NCBI GenBank assembly: GCA_022828595.1
Contig: JAKGHH010000007.1
Coordinates: forward strand, 60,996,727-61,060,726
DNA: 64,000 bases
DNA from: Nelumbo lutea
Taxonomy: Eukaryota > Streptophyta > Magnoliopsida > Proteales > Nelumbonaceae
Direction of reading: 5' to 3'
Made by a program: the position numbers and the translations under genes. This document shows, piece by piece, positions 1 to 10,910 of this stretch (position 1 is its first letter; each line of letters starts with the position of its first letter). The notes under the pieces were generated by a model. It did not search any database and had not been told where the DNA came from. It saw only the letters and a list, made by a program, of their open reading frames with translations.

Positions 1-321
1 TGTAGAGAGACTGGGCCGAATGGGCCCTATCCCATTAATATCTTATTGATTAGTTCTTTCTTGTTATTTGTTCTTAATGGGCCTTTAATTCTTTTTATGT
101 TTTCTAAGTATGCTGATGAGGTGGATGCCCACTTAAGGGTAGGCTTGTAATTTATGTAATCTTAGTAAGATTAATAAAATATTAGAGAGGAGAAAGAGGA
201 GATTATCAAACTCCTTTCTCCCTTCTTCTCCATTCCTCCTTCTTCTTGCTGTCTTCTTCGTCTCTTCCTCTTCTACTATAATCTGAAATATTTTTACTAA
301 TTTTTATTGGTCTGAATCACA
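1..321 (+). repeat. 5' LTR of the first copia element
   Basis: The window opens with TGTAGAGAGA and the unit ends in CACA three bases before a tRNA-Met-like primer site. It contains a CT-rich leader typical of plant copia LTRs. There is no second LTR to compare with, so the left end (base 1 or outside the window) is inferred from the TG...CA rule. Confidence 0.55.
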
Positions 322-324
322 TCT

Positions 325-336
325 TGGTATCGGAGC
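325..336 (+). promoter_or_regulatory. Primer binding site (tRNA-iMet type)
   Basis: TGGTATCGGAGC matches the usual plant copia primer site TGGTATCAGAGC with one change. It lies just after the LTR, where minus-strand DNA synthesis starts. Confidence 0.75.
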
Positions 337-844
337 AGGTCTTCCTCCTCTTTTCTTTTTCTTTTCTTTTCCCATACACTTTTCGATTAGAAGAGTGTAT
401 GGAGAGATAAGTTGCTAATTATTCAAAGAACTTGTATGCCTAGTTGGTAGAGGGTTTGGAGAGTTTGAATCTACCTGTGGGTTGCCAAGAAAGTGGAACT
501 GCTGATTTTTTTGCCCAAAACCCTAGAGAGTAGGTTAAAGAGACCATTTGGGTGTGGCTCTCAAGGCATGGAAGGTTCCTTTTGATCTCCAAAAGTGGGC
601 GGTATTAGTTGGAAGAGGTTTGGGAAGCTCTGGTTGGAGTGACTACTTCTCTCTTTCTCCCTGGAGGTCAGGTATAGTGAAACCCTAGCTTTGGGTTTTT
701 TAAGTGTTGGTCTGGCCTCAGTTAGGTCTATAAAGCTTGAAAACCTTTTTTTTTTGTTTGATCAACGGAGCAATCTAGAAGTGAGATGAAGCAGATCCCG
801 GTGTCGGGGCTTGGTCCCGTAGATTCCATTTCGATAGGAGTAAC

Positions 845-1704
845 TATAATCAAACTTGATGCGGAACAAATTATTTAGCTTGGGCACAATCTATAAAGAT
901 TCATGTTTGTAGTAGAGGTAAATTGGGGTTTCTCACGGGCAATAAGGAGAAACCACAAGAGATTGATCCTACATATGAGAAATGGATGCATGATAACTAC
1001 ATAGTTATTGGATGGTTGGTAAATTCTATGCAGCCTCACATAAGTCAACATTATCTTTGGATGACTTCAGCCAAGGAGATTTGGGATAGTGTTATAGAAA
1101 CATATTCTCAGAAACTGAATGTTGCAAGGGCCTACAAACTGAAGAATGATGTGAAAAATCTGAAACAGGGGGAGAAGAGTGTAGTTGTCTACTACTCGAT
1201 GTTGAAGTTACTATGGCAGGAGATTGATGTTATGAAAGCAGTTGTATGGGAGAGTACCAAGGATGCAGAGACATTTAGGAAATTTGTGGAAAGAAATAGG
1301 GTGTTTGAGTTTCTTATAGGACTTAACCTTAAATTTGATACTACGAGACAAAATATTCTGGCCAAGGATGAAGTAGCACTTGCTCAGGCATATCTATGGT
1401 GAACAGTGAAGAGAGCAGGCGACAGGTACAGTTATAGGGTCCACCACCTTCAAAACATTTTGCACATGTTGGAATAAAACCAAAGGGGCCAATTGAGAAG
1501 AAAGAGGTGATATGTGAATACTGCAAGAAACCGAAACAAGTTAAGGATACTTGTTGGAAACTTCATCCAGATCTTCTCTCAGATAGGTTTCGAAACAACA
1601 ACTTTAAGAAAGGTGGTCAGTATGGAAAGCCCAAGAATGCAAATGTTGCTATAACATCTAAAGGTGGAAATAGGGAAAGTGAAGAAAAATCTGCTATGGA
1701 GTAG
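845..1704 (+). pseudogene. copia gag (UBN2-type) with degenerate zinc knuckle
   Basis: Frame 923-1402 encodes a UBN2/Retrotran_gag_2 type capsid segment with the family pattern of a W at the start, AKEIWDSVIETYS and a QGEKSVVVYYSMLKLLWQEID stretch cut here for length. Upstream similarity to the LDGTNFLAW-type start continues only with a frame change near 870. Frame 1507-1704 carries a zinc-knuckle relic, CEYCKKPKQVKDTC, in which the usual histidine is glutamine. The listed starts are not true ATGs; the gene is broken at both ends. It would form the virus-like particle in an intact element. Confidence 0.75.
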
Positions 1705-1895
1705 CTGGTAGTAGTGAAGGCAAATGTTGTTACATCCAGATCTTTTCCCAGATAGGTTTCGAAACAACTTTAAGAAAGGTGGTCAATCTGGAAAGCCCAA
1801 GAATGCAAATATTGTTACAACATCTGAAGGTAGAAATAGAGAAAGTGAAGAAAAATCTACCAAGGAGCAACTGGCAGCAGTGAAGGCAAAATTTG
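1561..1895 (+). repeat. Tandem duplication of about 168 bp inside gag
   Basis: The segment starting TTCATCCAGATCTT at 1562 recurs at 1730 as TACATCCAGATCTT, and both copies then run through the same lysine/glycine-rich linker and the GTGAAGAAAAATCT block. The second copy lacks a few bases. The duplication follows the zinc knuckle and lies in the gag-protease linker. Confidence 0.8.
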
Positions 1896-4172
1896 AGAGA
1901 TATGGGAGGTTAATTAATCACTTGGAGACTATTGTTGTAACTTCCTCCTCAGACAACACTTCTTCATCCTCATTTGCCCATTCAGGTATTCGTGCTTCTG
2001 CAAATCATGCTACAACCTCAAGTAATTGTAGAATTCTTTGGGTTATAGATTTTGGTCTATCAGACCATATGACCAACATATCTATCCTTTTCTGTTCATA
2101 TCAACTCCTCTTTGGTAAAGAGAAGATTTCCTTCGCCGATGGCTCTCTCGCTCCCATCTCTGGCAAAGGGAATGTTAGAGCCTCTTACTCCCTTGTTTTG
2201 TCCTCTGTCCTTCATGTTCCCAAACTAAACACTAGCCTTTTATTTAGTAGTAACTTAACAAAATCAATGAATTGCAGCGTTACCTTTTTTCCTACTCATT
2301 GTGTTTTTTAGGATCTGAAAACTTAGAGAACGATTGGGAGTGGCTATGAGGCGAATGGAATATATTTGTTGGATATCTTTGATTGAACTCCTGGACCACC
2401 TAGTGGAGTAGCTTTGGAGTCTATCTCATTAAAGTCAGTTGATAGAGTCATGTTATGTCATTTGAGATTTGGCCATTTGTCTTTTTCAACTTTAATTCAT
2501 TTGTTTCCAGAAATGTTTAAGGGAATATTCGTATCGAGTCTTCATTTTGAGTCATGTGAACTTGCAAAACATTGTAGACGATCATTTTTAGTGAGTAATA
2601 AAAGATCAGTTTCTCCTTTCCATATTGTGCACTCTGATGTGTGAGGGCCACATCATTTATCTTCTATGGGGGATTACAAGTATTTCATCATTTTCATTGA
2701 TGGTTTCTCTTGTCACACTTGGATTTACCTTATGAGGTTTCGGGATGAAGTGCCAAATATTGTACAAAAATTTCATGAACTTATTCTTACCTAGTTTAAT
2801 ACTCGGATCAAAATATTCCGATTTGATAATGCAAAGGAATATTTTGAGAAGAGCCTTTCCTCCTACTTTGAAACCTTTGGAGTTATTCATCAGAGTTCTT
2901 GTTCCTACAATCCACAACAAAATGGAGTGGTAGAAAGGAAGAACGGACATGTAGTTGAGGTTGCGAGGAGTCTCCTTTATGCTTATTATGTTCTTGTTAA
3001 GTTTTGGGGGTATGTTGTCCTTACAACTACATACTTGATAAACCGGATGCCTTCTCGAGTTCTATAAACCCCCTTTAGCCTCCTATTTCCAAATAAGGAT
3101 CTCTTCTCTTTTCCTCTTTGAGTGCTTGGATGCACCTATTATGTTCATGTTCACAGTCATTAAAGACATAAGTTTGAGCCTAAAGCACAAAAGTGTCTTT
3201 TTGGGATATTCTTCCACACAAAAGGAGTATTGTTGTTTTGATCCAATTTGTGGCACTCGCTTTGCTTCCAGAGATGTCACATTTGCTAAGTCAGTTCCTT
3301 TCTTTTGTGCTTCTCCTTAGTGGGAGCATTTAGAGGAGTTGTTTGCAATGTCACTTTCTGCCCCTCCTTCGATCCCCATTAAGTCTTCTATTGAGTCTCT
3401 CATCGAGTCTTCTATTGGGTCTTCTTCTCATGTTCATTCTCCCCCTCCTCCTCATGCTCATCCTCCCAAAGTTACTTCCCATCCTATTGTCTAAAGGTGG
3501 TACCAGAGACAAAGACTCAGGGATGTACAGGGGTTATTTCCACACCTTCAAATGAGCCTCTTGCACCTCCCGTCACTACTGAGGTAACAGGTCAGCTCCC
3601 TTCTACCACTTCTGATACCTTCCCTGACCTTGATCTCCTTGTTGCTCTTCACAAAGGCAAACGGAAATGTATGATTCATTGCATTTCCAAACACCTGCCT
3701 TACAACCTTCTTTCCCCTACCTATTGTTCCTTTATTGCCTCTGTTTTCACACATGTGACTCCCAAATATGTCCTAGAAGCCTTATCCAAACTAGAATGGA
3801 GGGGTGCTATGGTGATTGAATTAGATGCTTTGCATAAGAACAGTACCTTGGAAATTGTGGATTTGCCTAAGGGAAAGGAACCGATTGGCTGTAAGTGGGT
3901 GTTCACTATCAAGTATCATTCATATGGTACTATTGAAAGATTTAAGGTCCGTTTGGTTGCTAAAGGATACATTCAGATGTATGGTATTGATTACTTGGAG
4001 ACTTTTGCCCCAATGGCCAAAATGACTTTAGTTTGAGTTTTGCTATCTTTAGCTGCTACTTTTGATTGGCCACTTCATCAATTCGATGTTAAAAATGCTT
4101 TCTTGAATGGGGACTTACATGAAGAAGTCTATTTGTCTTTACCTTCAGGGGTGTATGGGAAGGAGATGCAAG
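1896..4172 (+). pseudogene. copia pol remains: protease, integrase, RT start
   Basis: The protease motif is seen at about 2040-2075 as WVIDFGLSDHMT, where the catalytic DSG is changed to DFG. The GAG-pre-integrase region (MLCHLRFGHLS) is at about 2450-2480. Integrase follows to about 3320 with SSCSYNPQQNGVVERKN and INRMPSR boxes. RT begins near 3790 with KLEWRGAM, then GCKWVFTIKY, RLVAKGYIQ and DVKNAFLNGDLHEEVY. Stops occur near 2642, 2790, 3066, 3320, 3492 and 4033. All frames are on the plus strand and colinear, so this is one decayed polyprotein. Confidence 0.85.
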
Positions 4173-4423
4173 CAAGGTTCAAAATATCGATACGCCCGAT
4201 ACACCGGTAGGGGCGTATCGGGTGTTTTGAAAGCTTTTTTTTTTCCTTTTATTATTTTTTTTCAAAACCAGTCTAGGGGGCCGGTTTAGAACTCCTCCAC
4301 CCCTTGAACTGATTAGACCCTTGATACACCCACTGTAGGGGTGTATTGGAGGGGTCCCGGAATGATATGTATCGGCTGATACGGGCTGATACGTGCTGAT
4401 ACGTGCTGATACTTTGAACCTTG
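4173..4423. mobile_element. 251-bp hAT-like MITE inside copia RT
   Basis: The element starts CAAGGTTCAAA and ends TTTGAACCTTG, a perfect 11-bp terminal inverted repeat (TIR) whose similarity runs further inward. It is flanked by the perfect 8-bp direct repeat GATGCAAG (4165-4172 and 4424-4431), the TSD length of hAT elements. The RT reading frame before the element continues straight after it once the insertion and one TSD copy are ignored, so the insertion postdates the copia copy. It has no coding capacity. The last 40 bases carry repeats of GCTGATACGT. Confidence 0.9.
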
Positions 4424-4689
4424 GATGCAAGGGAAAGTCTATAAACTGAAGAAGCCCCTTTATGGCCTTAAGCTTGGGGAGCTTGTTTCAAACCATATAG
4501 AGATTTCTTTAGGCAACACACAAGAGAAGGATCACTACAATAACCAAGAGGAGGTTTCATGTAAATGGTCTCCTTCAATTGACCATGAAGTTATTGTTAA
4601 CATCTAGCTATTACATGGACCAAGATTAGACAACAGACAATGTTAGGAGAACACACACTATAGTGATCTTAGCAACTGGGGCAAAGGTT

Positions 4690-4905
4690 TTTTCATAATT
4701 AAAGTTGTACTCTTGACTATAGCCCTAGGTAACTAATCGAGCCTTATATTGATCAAGGGATCCATCAAATTTTGGCTTGACGGTGTAAACCCAACGGCTC
4801 CCAACGATGGAGGCATCTGAAGGAGTAGGCACAAAATCCCAAGTGTCATTCTCATGAAGAGCCTAATCTTGGCATCCATGGCTTCTCTCCAATGAGGAGT
4901 TCTAA
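4690..4905 (-). pseudogene. Antisense copia RT fragment
   Basis: Read on the minus strand the segment gives AIRTPHWREAMDAKI, then a frame change, then a SRWVYTVK-like box and YKARLV followed by a stop and GYSQEYN. This is the N-terminal part of a copia RT different from the plus-strand copy just upstream. It ends abruptly at the LINE fragment that follows. Confidence 0.7.
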
Positions 4906-5880
4906 TGGCGATTTCCCTTGGAAGGAAACAGCCACAGCCCTTTACCTAAAAGTGCTTTGTTTTTTGCCATCAAATTTCCACAGCCTAGGCTCCTTTTACC
5001 TTACTTTTCTTCACCAAAGCCCAATTCACTAAGTGGTCTTTCTTTGAATCCCCAGGCTCCCATAAAAGGTCTCTCATGATCTTCTCTAAAACCTTTTCCA
5101 CCGACACCGGTCATTTGAAAACTGATAGAAAATAGATTGAAAGTTAGCTAGGATTAATCTAATCAAGGTAATTCTCCCTCCCAATGAGATGTAATTTGTC
5201 TTCTACCTAGCAAGTTTTCTGCTCAACTTTTCAACAATAGGATTCTAGAAGGCTCTAGATTTAGGATTTCCCCCCAGATATAAGCCTAGGTACTTAATTG
5301 GTCAATCAACATTTCCGCAACCAAGTAAGGAAGCACACCTCTCTAGTTCTTCCCTCCCCATATTAACCCCTGTCACACACCTCTTGTTGAAATTCACTCT
5401 TAAATTGGAGGTTTTCTCAAAGAATATTAAAAGCTTCATATTCCTCACCCCAACTCCCCCTAAATCTTCACTAAAAAGCGAGGTCATCAGAAAATTGCAA
5501 GTAACTAACTACAACCTCATTCCTCCCAACCCTCCACCCTGGCACCCTCTAATTAGACCTCTGTTATCGGCCCTAGTTATTAGCTGACTAAAAGAATATT
5601 CTATTCGGGTAAAAAGGAAGAGAGAAAGGGGATCCCCTTGCCTCAATCCTCTTTTGGCTTCAATGAAGTCTTCAACTACTTCGTTGACCATAATTGAATA
5701 ATGTACTGAAGTCAGATACTCTTTCATCCACATTCTCGATCTACTACCTAAAGCTACAAAGTTCAAGCAAATCCTCTAAGAAAGACCAATCCATATTATC
5801 ATAAGCTTTTTCAAAGTCCAGTTTGCAACCCCAACCCTTCTTTCCTGGAAACTTTGTCCCTTGTTGGATCCCTAGAGTGC
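4906..5880 (-). pseudogene. Antisense L1-like LINE reverse transcriptase fragment
   Basis: Minus-strand frame 5509-5766 contains YLTSVHYSIMVNEVVEDF and the GLRQGDPLS motif of L1-type RT. Frame 5302-5487 continues with NLRVNFNKRCVTGVN, and the remaining sequence down to 4906 matches the post-RT region (IMRDLLWEPGD, then a KALLGK-like box) with frame changes. It lacks both endonuclease and 3' end, so it is an internal fragment. Confidence 0.75.
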
Positions 5881-6186
5881 CTTTTAGTGTAGTTTATGAT
5901 GTCTATAGTATAAACTGAGATAAACACATTAAATATTCTACATGCATTAAAACCACATATAAGCAACGGACATGGATGAGTCCACAACTAGAGTCCCTTT
6001 GAATTTGTAAGAGGTAGCACTTTTACTCCAGCTCTTTATGTCAGCTGCTGTTGCTCCTACTTTCTACACATGGAGTTATTTCGACTCTTTCTTTTATGAG
6101 TGGTAGTTGGGGGAAGTAGGTGGTTCCATGGATTGGCACTCTTTAATAGGTTCTCCATTGGTTTGTTAGACAAAATGTAGGCTAAG

Positions 6187-7420
6187 ATGGTGATCAAAGT
6201 AGACCCAAGGAGGGAGGGGGTTGGGGTTTAGGAGGGTGAGATTATTCAACAAAGCCTTACTTGGGAAATGGTTATAGAGATTCAGGTTGAGTAAAGAGGA
6301 AAACTCTTCATGGAGGAGGGTGGGTGCGAATCAAGGGAAGTTAGCTCAGCATATGGGGTGAGTGTATGGAAAGGAATAATGGATTTTAATCAGTTCAGAT
6401 CTCTATTTCTCTAACAAGCTTTGCAGTTGGGGATGGAGCTAGAATAAGGTTTTAGGAGGATGAATGGAGTGGAGTGGGAAGATTGTGTGTGGTTTGCCCA
6501 AGATTATTCAGGCTGTTGGAACTGAAGTGTCTGTTCTCAGTTGTTATGTAAGAATCGTGGAGAAGATAATGTGGTGCCCGAGATTCAGAAGGCCACTCCT
6601 TGATAGGGAGATTGAGGAGTGTTCAAGTCTGCTGGAGAAGTTGGAGAAGGTGAATATCTCAACCCAGTCTAGGGATGAGATAGGGTGGAAAGAATGCTAA
6701 AATGGAAAGTTTACAGTCCAGTCTTGTTATTGATCCCTGTGCAGAAACCAAATGGACTTTCGATTCTTTGGGAGGAGTCTGGGGTAACCCAATACCCCCT
6801 AGGGTGGAAGCTTTTGCCTGGCTGGTGGATATGGATAGCGTGTTGACAGTGGATCATTTGAAGTCAAGAGGATTCAGTTTGGCCAGCATTTGTTTTATGT
6901 GCAAGGAGGAAGAGGAATCAGTCAGCCATCTCCTCTTTGAAAGCAAACTTATGGTTTCTTGTGGAACCTCTTCACGATACTCTTTGGGGTTAGGAATTTC
7001 CAGCCAAGGTCACCTGCTGAAATGTTTTCTACTTGGTCAAGAATCAGGGGAGGAAAAAAAGGCTAAAATAATATGGAGCTGTATTCCACTTTCCATATGC
7101 TGGAACATCTGGAAAGAAGGGAATAGAAGAGTCTTTGAAGACAAGGAGTGGAAGCTGGATAGATTGGTGGCATCTGTGGGAAAATCAGTTGCAGATTGGG
7201 TGTTGATATTGCCAAAGTTCTCTCAGACGAAGAGAGAAGATTTAGGAGAAAGATTGTGGAGGTGGTGGATTTACAGAATTATGAAGGGGAAATTTAAAAT
7301 TGTAATGTTTTTGTTTTTCATCTTTTGGTTGTTTGGTGCTACCTTATCACCTATCCAGATTGTACTCCTTTTATTTTAATGAAATTTTCTTTCACTTATA
7401 AAAAAATGGTGATCAAAGTA
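6187..7420 (+). mobile_element. 5'-truncated LINE with 15-bp target site duplication
   Basis: The direct repeat ATGGTGATCAAAGTA is present at 6187-6201 and 7406-7420. The insert (6202-7405) starts in the post-RT region of an L1-like LINE (an LFNKALLGKWL-like box after 6240), runs through a zinc-finger-RVT domain and ends with the short A-rich tail CTTATAAAAAA. Truncation at the 5' end, A-tail and variable-length TSD are the signature of target-primed reverse transcription. Frames 6464-6700 and 6702-7379 hold the remaining coding sequence. Confidence 0.9.
6702..7379 (+). pseudogene. LINE ORF2 C-terminus with zf-RVT domain
   Basis: The frame is open for 225 codons. Residues 10-85 match the zf-RVT module found after plant LINE RTs: KWTFDSLGGVWGNPIPPRVE, FAWLVDMDSVLTVDHLKSRG, ICFMCKEEEESVSHLLFE, with the C-x2-C and H/E ligand pattern. 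Residues 120-165 give the usual IWSCIPLSICWNIWKEGNRR tail. It has no RNase H domain, unlike the LINE copies at 17.9 and 44.1 kb, so it may belong to another LINE clade or have lost that end. Confidence 0.8.
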
Positions 7421-8455
7421 ATTCTACAGAGCCATCAAATTTTACATTACAGGTATTTTTTTGCTCTTCAGGTCATGTCATAGCCTAATTCAAGTGTATA
7501 TATTTGGAATGATGGTGATAAAAGATTCTACTAATTTTTTTTAATTATTTTGCAATGGAAATTAAAAATTCAAGAATCTTGATAATCCAAATTCCCAAGA
7601 TCACGCACATGGTGGTGTACACAATCCAAATTTAAAATAAATTAATCTGCATATTTCTATGTAGATCAATTTCCAAGAAAGTTATTCAAATATTGCCTTT
7701 GTTCCTTTTCTACAGCCTCGCAAATGCTTGGCCTCCAAGATAGTTCACATAGAGCAGCAGCAGATCAAATCTCCTAAATCCTTCTTAGCATTCGATCCAA
7801 GAGAGAAAGAGGAAGAGGGAGAGGGGGCGGGCTCCAAGAATGTGCTAGCAATCTATTTGTGTTTTTTGGGTTTAGAGTTGTGGTATAAAAGGCTCTCTTA
7901 AACCCTAAGTCCCTAAGGTCACCACCCCATGAATTCCTTATATCAAGTAATGCTCTAATTGCACTTAGGAAAGCTTATCTTATAAGTTTTGGATAATTGC
8001 AATTAGGCCCCTCCACAAATGATGCCAAACTCCTTCAGCATTCCCAAATGGAACTCCTTCCATCTGAATTGAATTAAAACTCCTTCCACAAGTCATGAGT
8101 GACACCTAGCAGCATGTCATGACCACCCTAATAGTTTGAATTTCACAGAATGAACCTTTTCATCTCTATCTATCATATAATGTCTTGAAAGAGCAAAGGG
8201 TCATGGTGAATATGTCAAACCCTACTGGCAGTCATATGTCCTACTGAATTGATGATGACCCATCTTGGAACTCTTTCCATAAACCATGTTGCCTTGGCCA
8301 AGGGCTTCCTGAGTCACATCAATCTCAGTTGCTTAGGTGATAGGATATTCTCCCACCTCATGAAGAGTGACATATTCCATTTTGTGCATTCACATACCTC
8401 CATGTACAAGTCACCATATCCAACATTTGCATGCTTACATCCCTTGATTAGGGTA
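7421..8455. other. Gene-free stretch left of the young copia
   Basis: I see no host exon here. A purine-rich tract (about 7800-7830) and a TATAAAAG box near 7872 suggest an old LTR, but no partner or boundaries could be set. The copia insertion at 8456 interrupts this sequence; it resumes at 14018. Confidence 0.4.
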
Positions 8456-8753
8456 TGTTGAAGTTTGACCTGCCCTAGAATTCTGTCTTGTTCGTTGACT
8501 GTAAAGTAAAGTAAACAGCAAGATGTAGGAGAGGAAAGAAGAAGAGAGAAAAGAGAGGAAAGAGAAAGGCTGGTTCGAATTAGAGAAAAGTTTTCCCTAG
8601 ATTCGGCCAGACCTGTTATTATATTATTAACTTATTGGAAAAGACTTGAGTGCCCTTCTTTAAGTAAGAGGCACTCAAACTAACATAACCGTACACATCA
8701 ACATTCTCAACAAGTACAAAGACTAAAATACCCCTTCACTAACACCACTTACA
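8456..8753 (-). repeat. 3' LTR of the young copia
   Basis: It begins TGTTGAAGTTTGACC as read on the plus strand and ends CACTTACA. It differs from the other LTR by a 5-bp insertion (an extra GTAAA unit), a 2-bp deletion and point changes. Confidence 0.95.
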
Positions 8754-8764
8754 CTCCCCCTCAA
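8754..8764 (-). promoter_or_regulatory. Polypurine tract
   Basis: The plus strand reads CTCCCCCTCAA directly after the LTR, i.e. TTGAGGGGGAG on the element's coding strand. It primes plus-strand synthesis and fixes the element's orientation. Confidence 0.85.
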
Positions 8765-9699
8765 GTTGGTGAGTATATATCATATAATCCCAGCTTGTTA
8801 CATATGTAGTCCACACTCCCCCGACTCAAACCTTTTGTAAACAAGTCTGCCCACTGGTTTCCCGTACTAACATATGCAGTTTCTATCACCCCATTCAGCA
8901 CCTTCTCTCTCACAAAATGACAGTCAACTTTGATGTGCTTGGTTCTTTCATGAAATACTGGATTGGAAGAGATATGAACCGCTGCCTGGTTGTCACAATA
9001 GAGCTTCATTGGAGTACTGATGTCATATCCTATCTCCTGTAGAAGGTTCCTCAGCCACACTAATTCACAAGCAGTATGTGCCATGGCCCTATATTCTGCT
9101 TCTGCACTGCTTCTTGCCACAACTGTTTGCTTCTTACTTTTCCACGTTACCAGGTTACCCCCCAGAAAGGTGCAATAGCCTGTGGTAGATCGTCTATCAG
9201 ACATAGAACCTGCCCAATCAGCATCGGTGTATCCTTCTACTACCAGTTTTCCACCACTCCTGTACAGCAAACCACGACCAGGAGCTCCTTTCAGATACCT
9301 CACAATCCTTAGCACTGCATTCCAATGTGGGACCAAAGGTTTCTGCATGAACTGACTCACCACACTAACCGCAAATGAAATATCTGGCCGAGTAATGGTT
9401 AGATAGTTTAGTTTGCCTACAAGTCGTCGGTATTTGCCAGTGTCTTCAAATACTTCACCTATATCATTGCTCAACCTCGTATTTGTTTCCATAGGTGTCT
9501 CAGCCGGTTTAGTACCCAACAACCTTGTTTCTCCCAGTAAATCAAGCACATATTTCTTCTGACACAAATTAATGCCATGCTTAGATCTTGCTACCTCTAT
9601 GCCCAAAAAGTATTTCAACTTGCCAAGGTCCTTTGTCTGAAAGTGTTCCTGTAGGAATGCATTCAATCTGTCAATGCCCATTTTATCATTCCCAATCAC
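8761..9699 (-). pseudogene. copia RT C-terminal part and RNase H
   Basis: This 312-codon frame starts just after the RT active-site box and contains KYFLGIEVARSKHGI, ETPMETN, GKLNYLTITRPDISFAVSVV (RT thumb/connection), the RNase H start GYTDADWAGS with its catalytic aspartates, KSKKQTVVARSSAEAEYRA, LYCDNQAAVHI and the end box HIKVDCHFVREKV. It is intact except that its natural N-terminus is in another frame. RNase H removes template RNA during reverse transcription. Confidence 0.9.
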
Positions 9700-10910
9700 A
9701 ACGATATCATCACATACACCACCAATATTATTTTGCCTGCCGAAGAGTCAAAACTGAAGACAGAGTGATCAACTTGGCATTGTTTCATACCAAACTTCTT
9801 GACCACCTCATTGAACCTACCAAACCATGCTCGAGGGGACTGTTTAAGTCGATAAATAGCCTTCTTAAGTCTACATACCTTACCATCCTCCCCCTGAGCA
9901 ACAAACCCGGGTGGTTGCTCCATTTAGACCTCCCCGAGCAAATCACCATGCAAAAAGGCATTTTTGATATCTAGCTGATGGAGAGGCCAATCATACATAG
10001 TTGCAAGGGAGATGACGACATGAACTGACCCTATCTTAGCAACCGGGGAGAATGTCTCTGTGTAGTCAATGCCATAGGTTTGGGAGTACCCTTTGGCAAC
10101 CAGCCGCGCCTTCAGGCGCTCAACACAACCATCTGGCAAGTACTTAACACTATACACCCACTTACAACCGACAGCCTGCTTCCCAGGAGGAAGAGCGGTG
10201 AGATCCCAAGTGTGATTATGATGTAGAGCAGAGAGCTCTTCTTCCATAGCATGGCACCACTTTGGAGAGGTAAGGGCTTCCTGGACATCCTTAGGAACAA
10301 CCACGGAGGATAACAAAGATATGAACTGGCGATGGGAGGCGGAGAGGTGGGTAAGTGAAACAAAATTGGAAATAGGGTGAAGGGTGCAAGTATGTTTACC
10401 TTTCCGGAAGGCAATAGGAAGATCTAGGTCGGAGGCTAGTGTCGGAGCTGGAGTTGGATCTGTCGACAGTGATGAAGCTGGAGGAGCTGCAATCGGTACA
10501 CGCGGGCGATGTGTATACACGTGACGGATGGGTGGACGGTCAACCGACGGTGGCACCGGAGGCAAGGACGAAGGCATGACTGGAACCAGAGGAGGTGGAT
10601 CAGCCACAGGAAGAGGAAGAGGAGGTGATGATGTGGAGGAAGCAGTAGCATCGGACCCCACGAAGAACGGAGTAGACTCGAAGAATGTAACATTAGCACA
10701 TACCAAGGAATGACGAGAATTGGGATGATAACACTTGTACCCTTTCTGAGTTCGGGAATAGCCAAGGAAGATACACTTCAGGGAACGTGCATCTAACTTG
10801 TCAGTCCCGGGACCCAGATTATGAACGAAGCAGACACCCAAATACCCGAGGAGAAAGCGGAAACGGAGACATGTTGGGGAATAAGACACTAAAAGGAGAA
10901 CGACCATCAA
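9696..10910 (-). pseudogene. copia integrase tail and RT N-terminal half
   Basis: Frame 9924-10910 has the end of integrase (KCIFLGYSRTQKGYKCYHP), a proline-rich linker, then RT boxes SPKWCHAMEEELSAL, GCKWVYSVKYLPDG, RLVAKGYSQTYGIDY and DIKNAFLHGDL. A frame change at 9923 leads to frame 9696-9923 with EQPPGFVAQGEDGKV, LKKAIYRLKQSPRAWF. The copia YVDD catalytic box is cut by a one-base loss at about 9711-9716: the frame changes inside it. Confidence 0.9.

Larger units (their letters stand above)
1..4610 (+). mobile_element. Degenerate Ty1/copia retrotransposon, 3' part lost
   Basis: A copia element can be followed in order: LTR, tRNA-Met primer site, gag, zinc knuckle, protease, gag-pre-integrase, integrase and the first half of reverse transcriptase. 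The coding region carries many stops and frame changes, so it is dead. RT similarity fades after the LKKPLYGLK box near 4475, and no RNase H, polypurine tract or 3' LTR follows. A 251-bp MITE sits inside RT. The right boundary is approximate because antisense fragments of other elements follow at once. Confidence 0.85.

Noticed and set aside
9588..9974. Plus-strand open frame over the copia RT
   Set aside because: It is a shadow of the minus-strand RT/RNase H frames, which carry clear family motifs.
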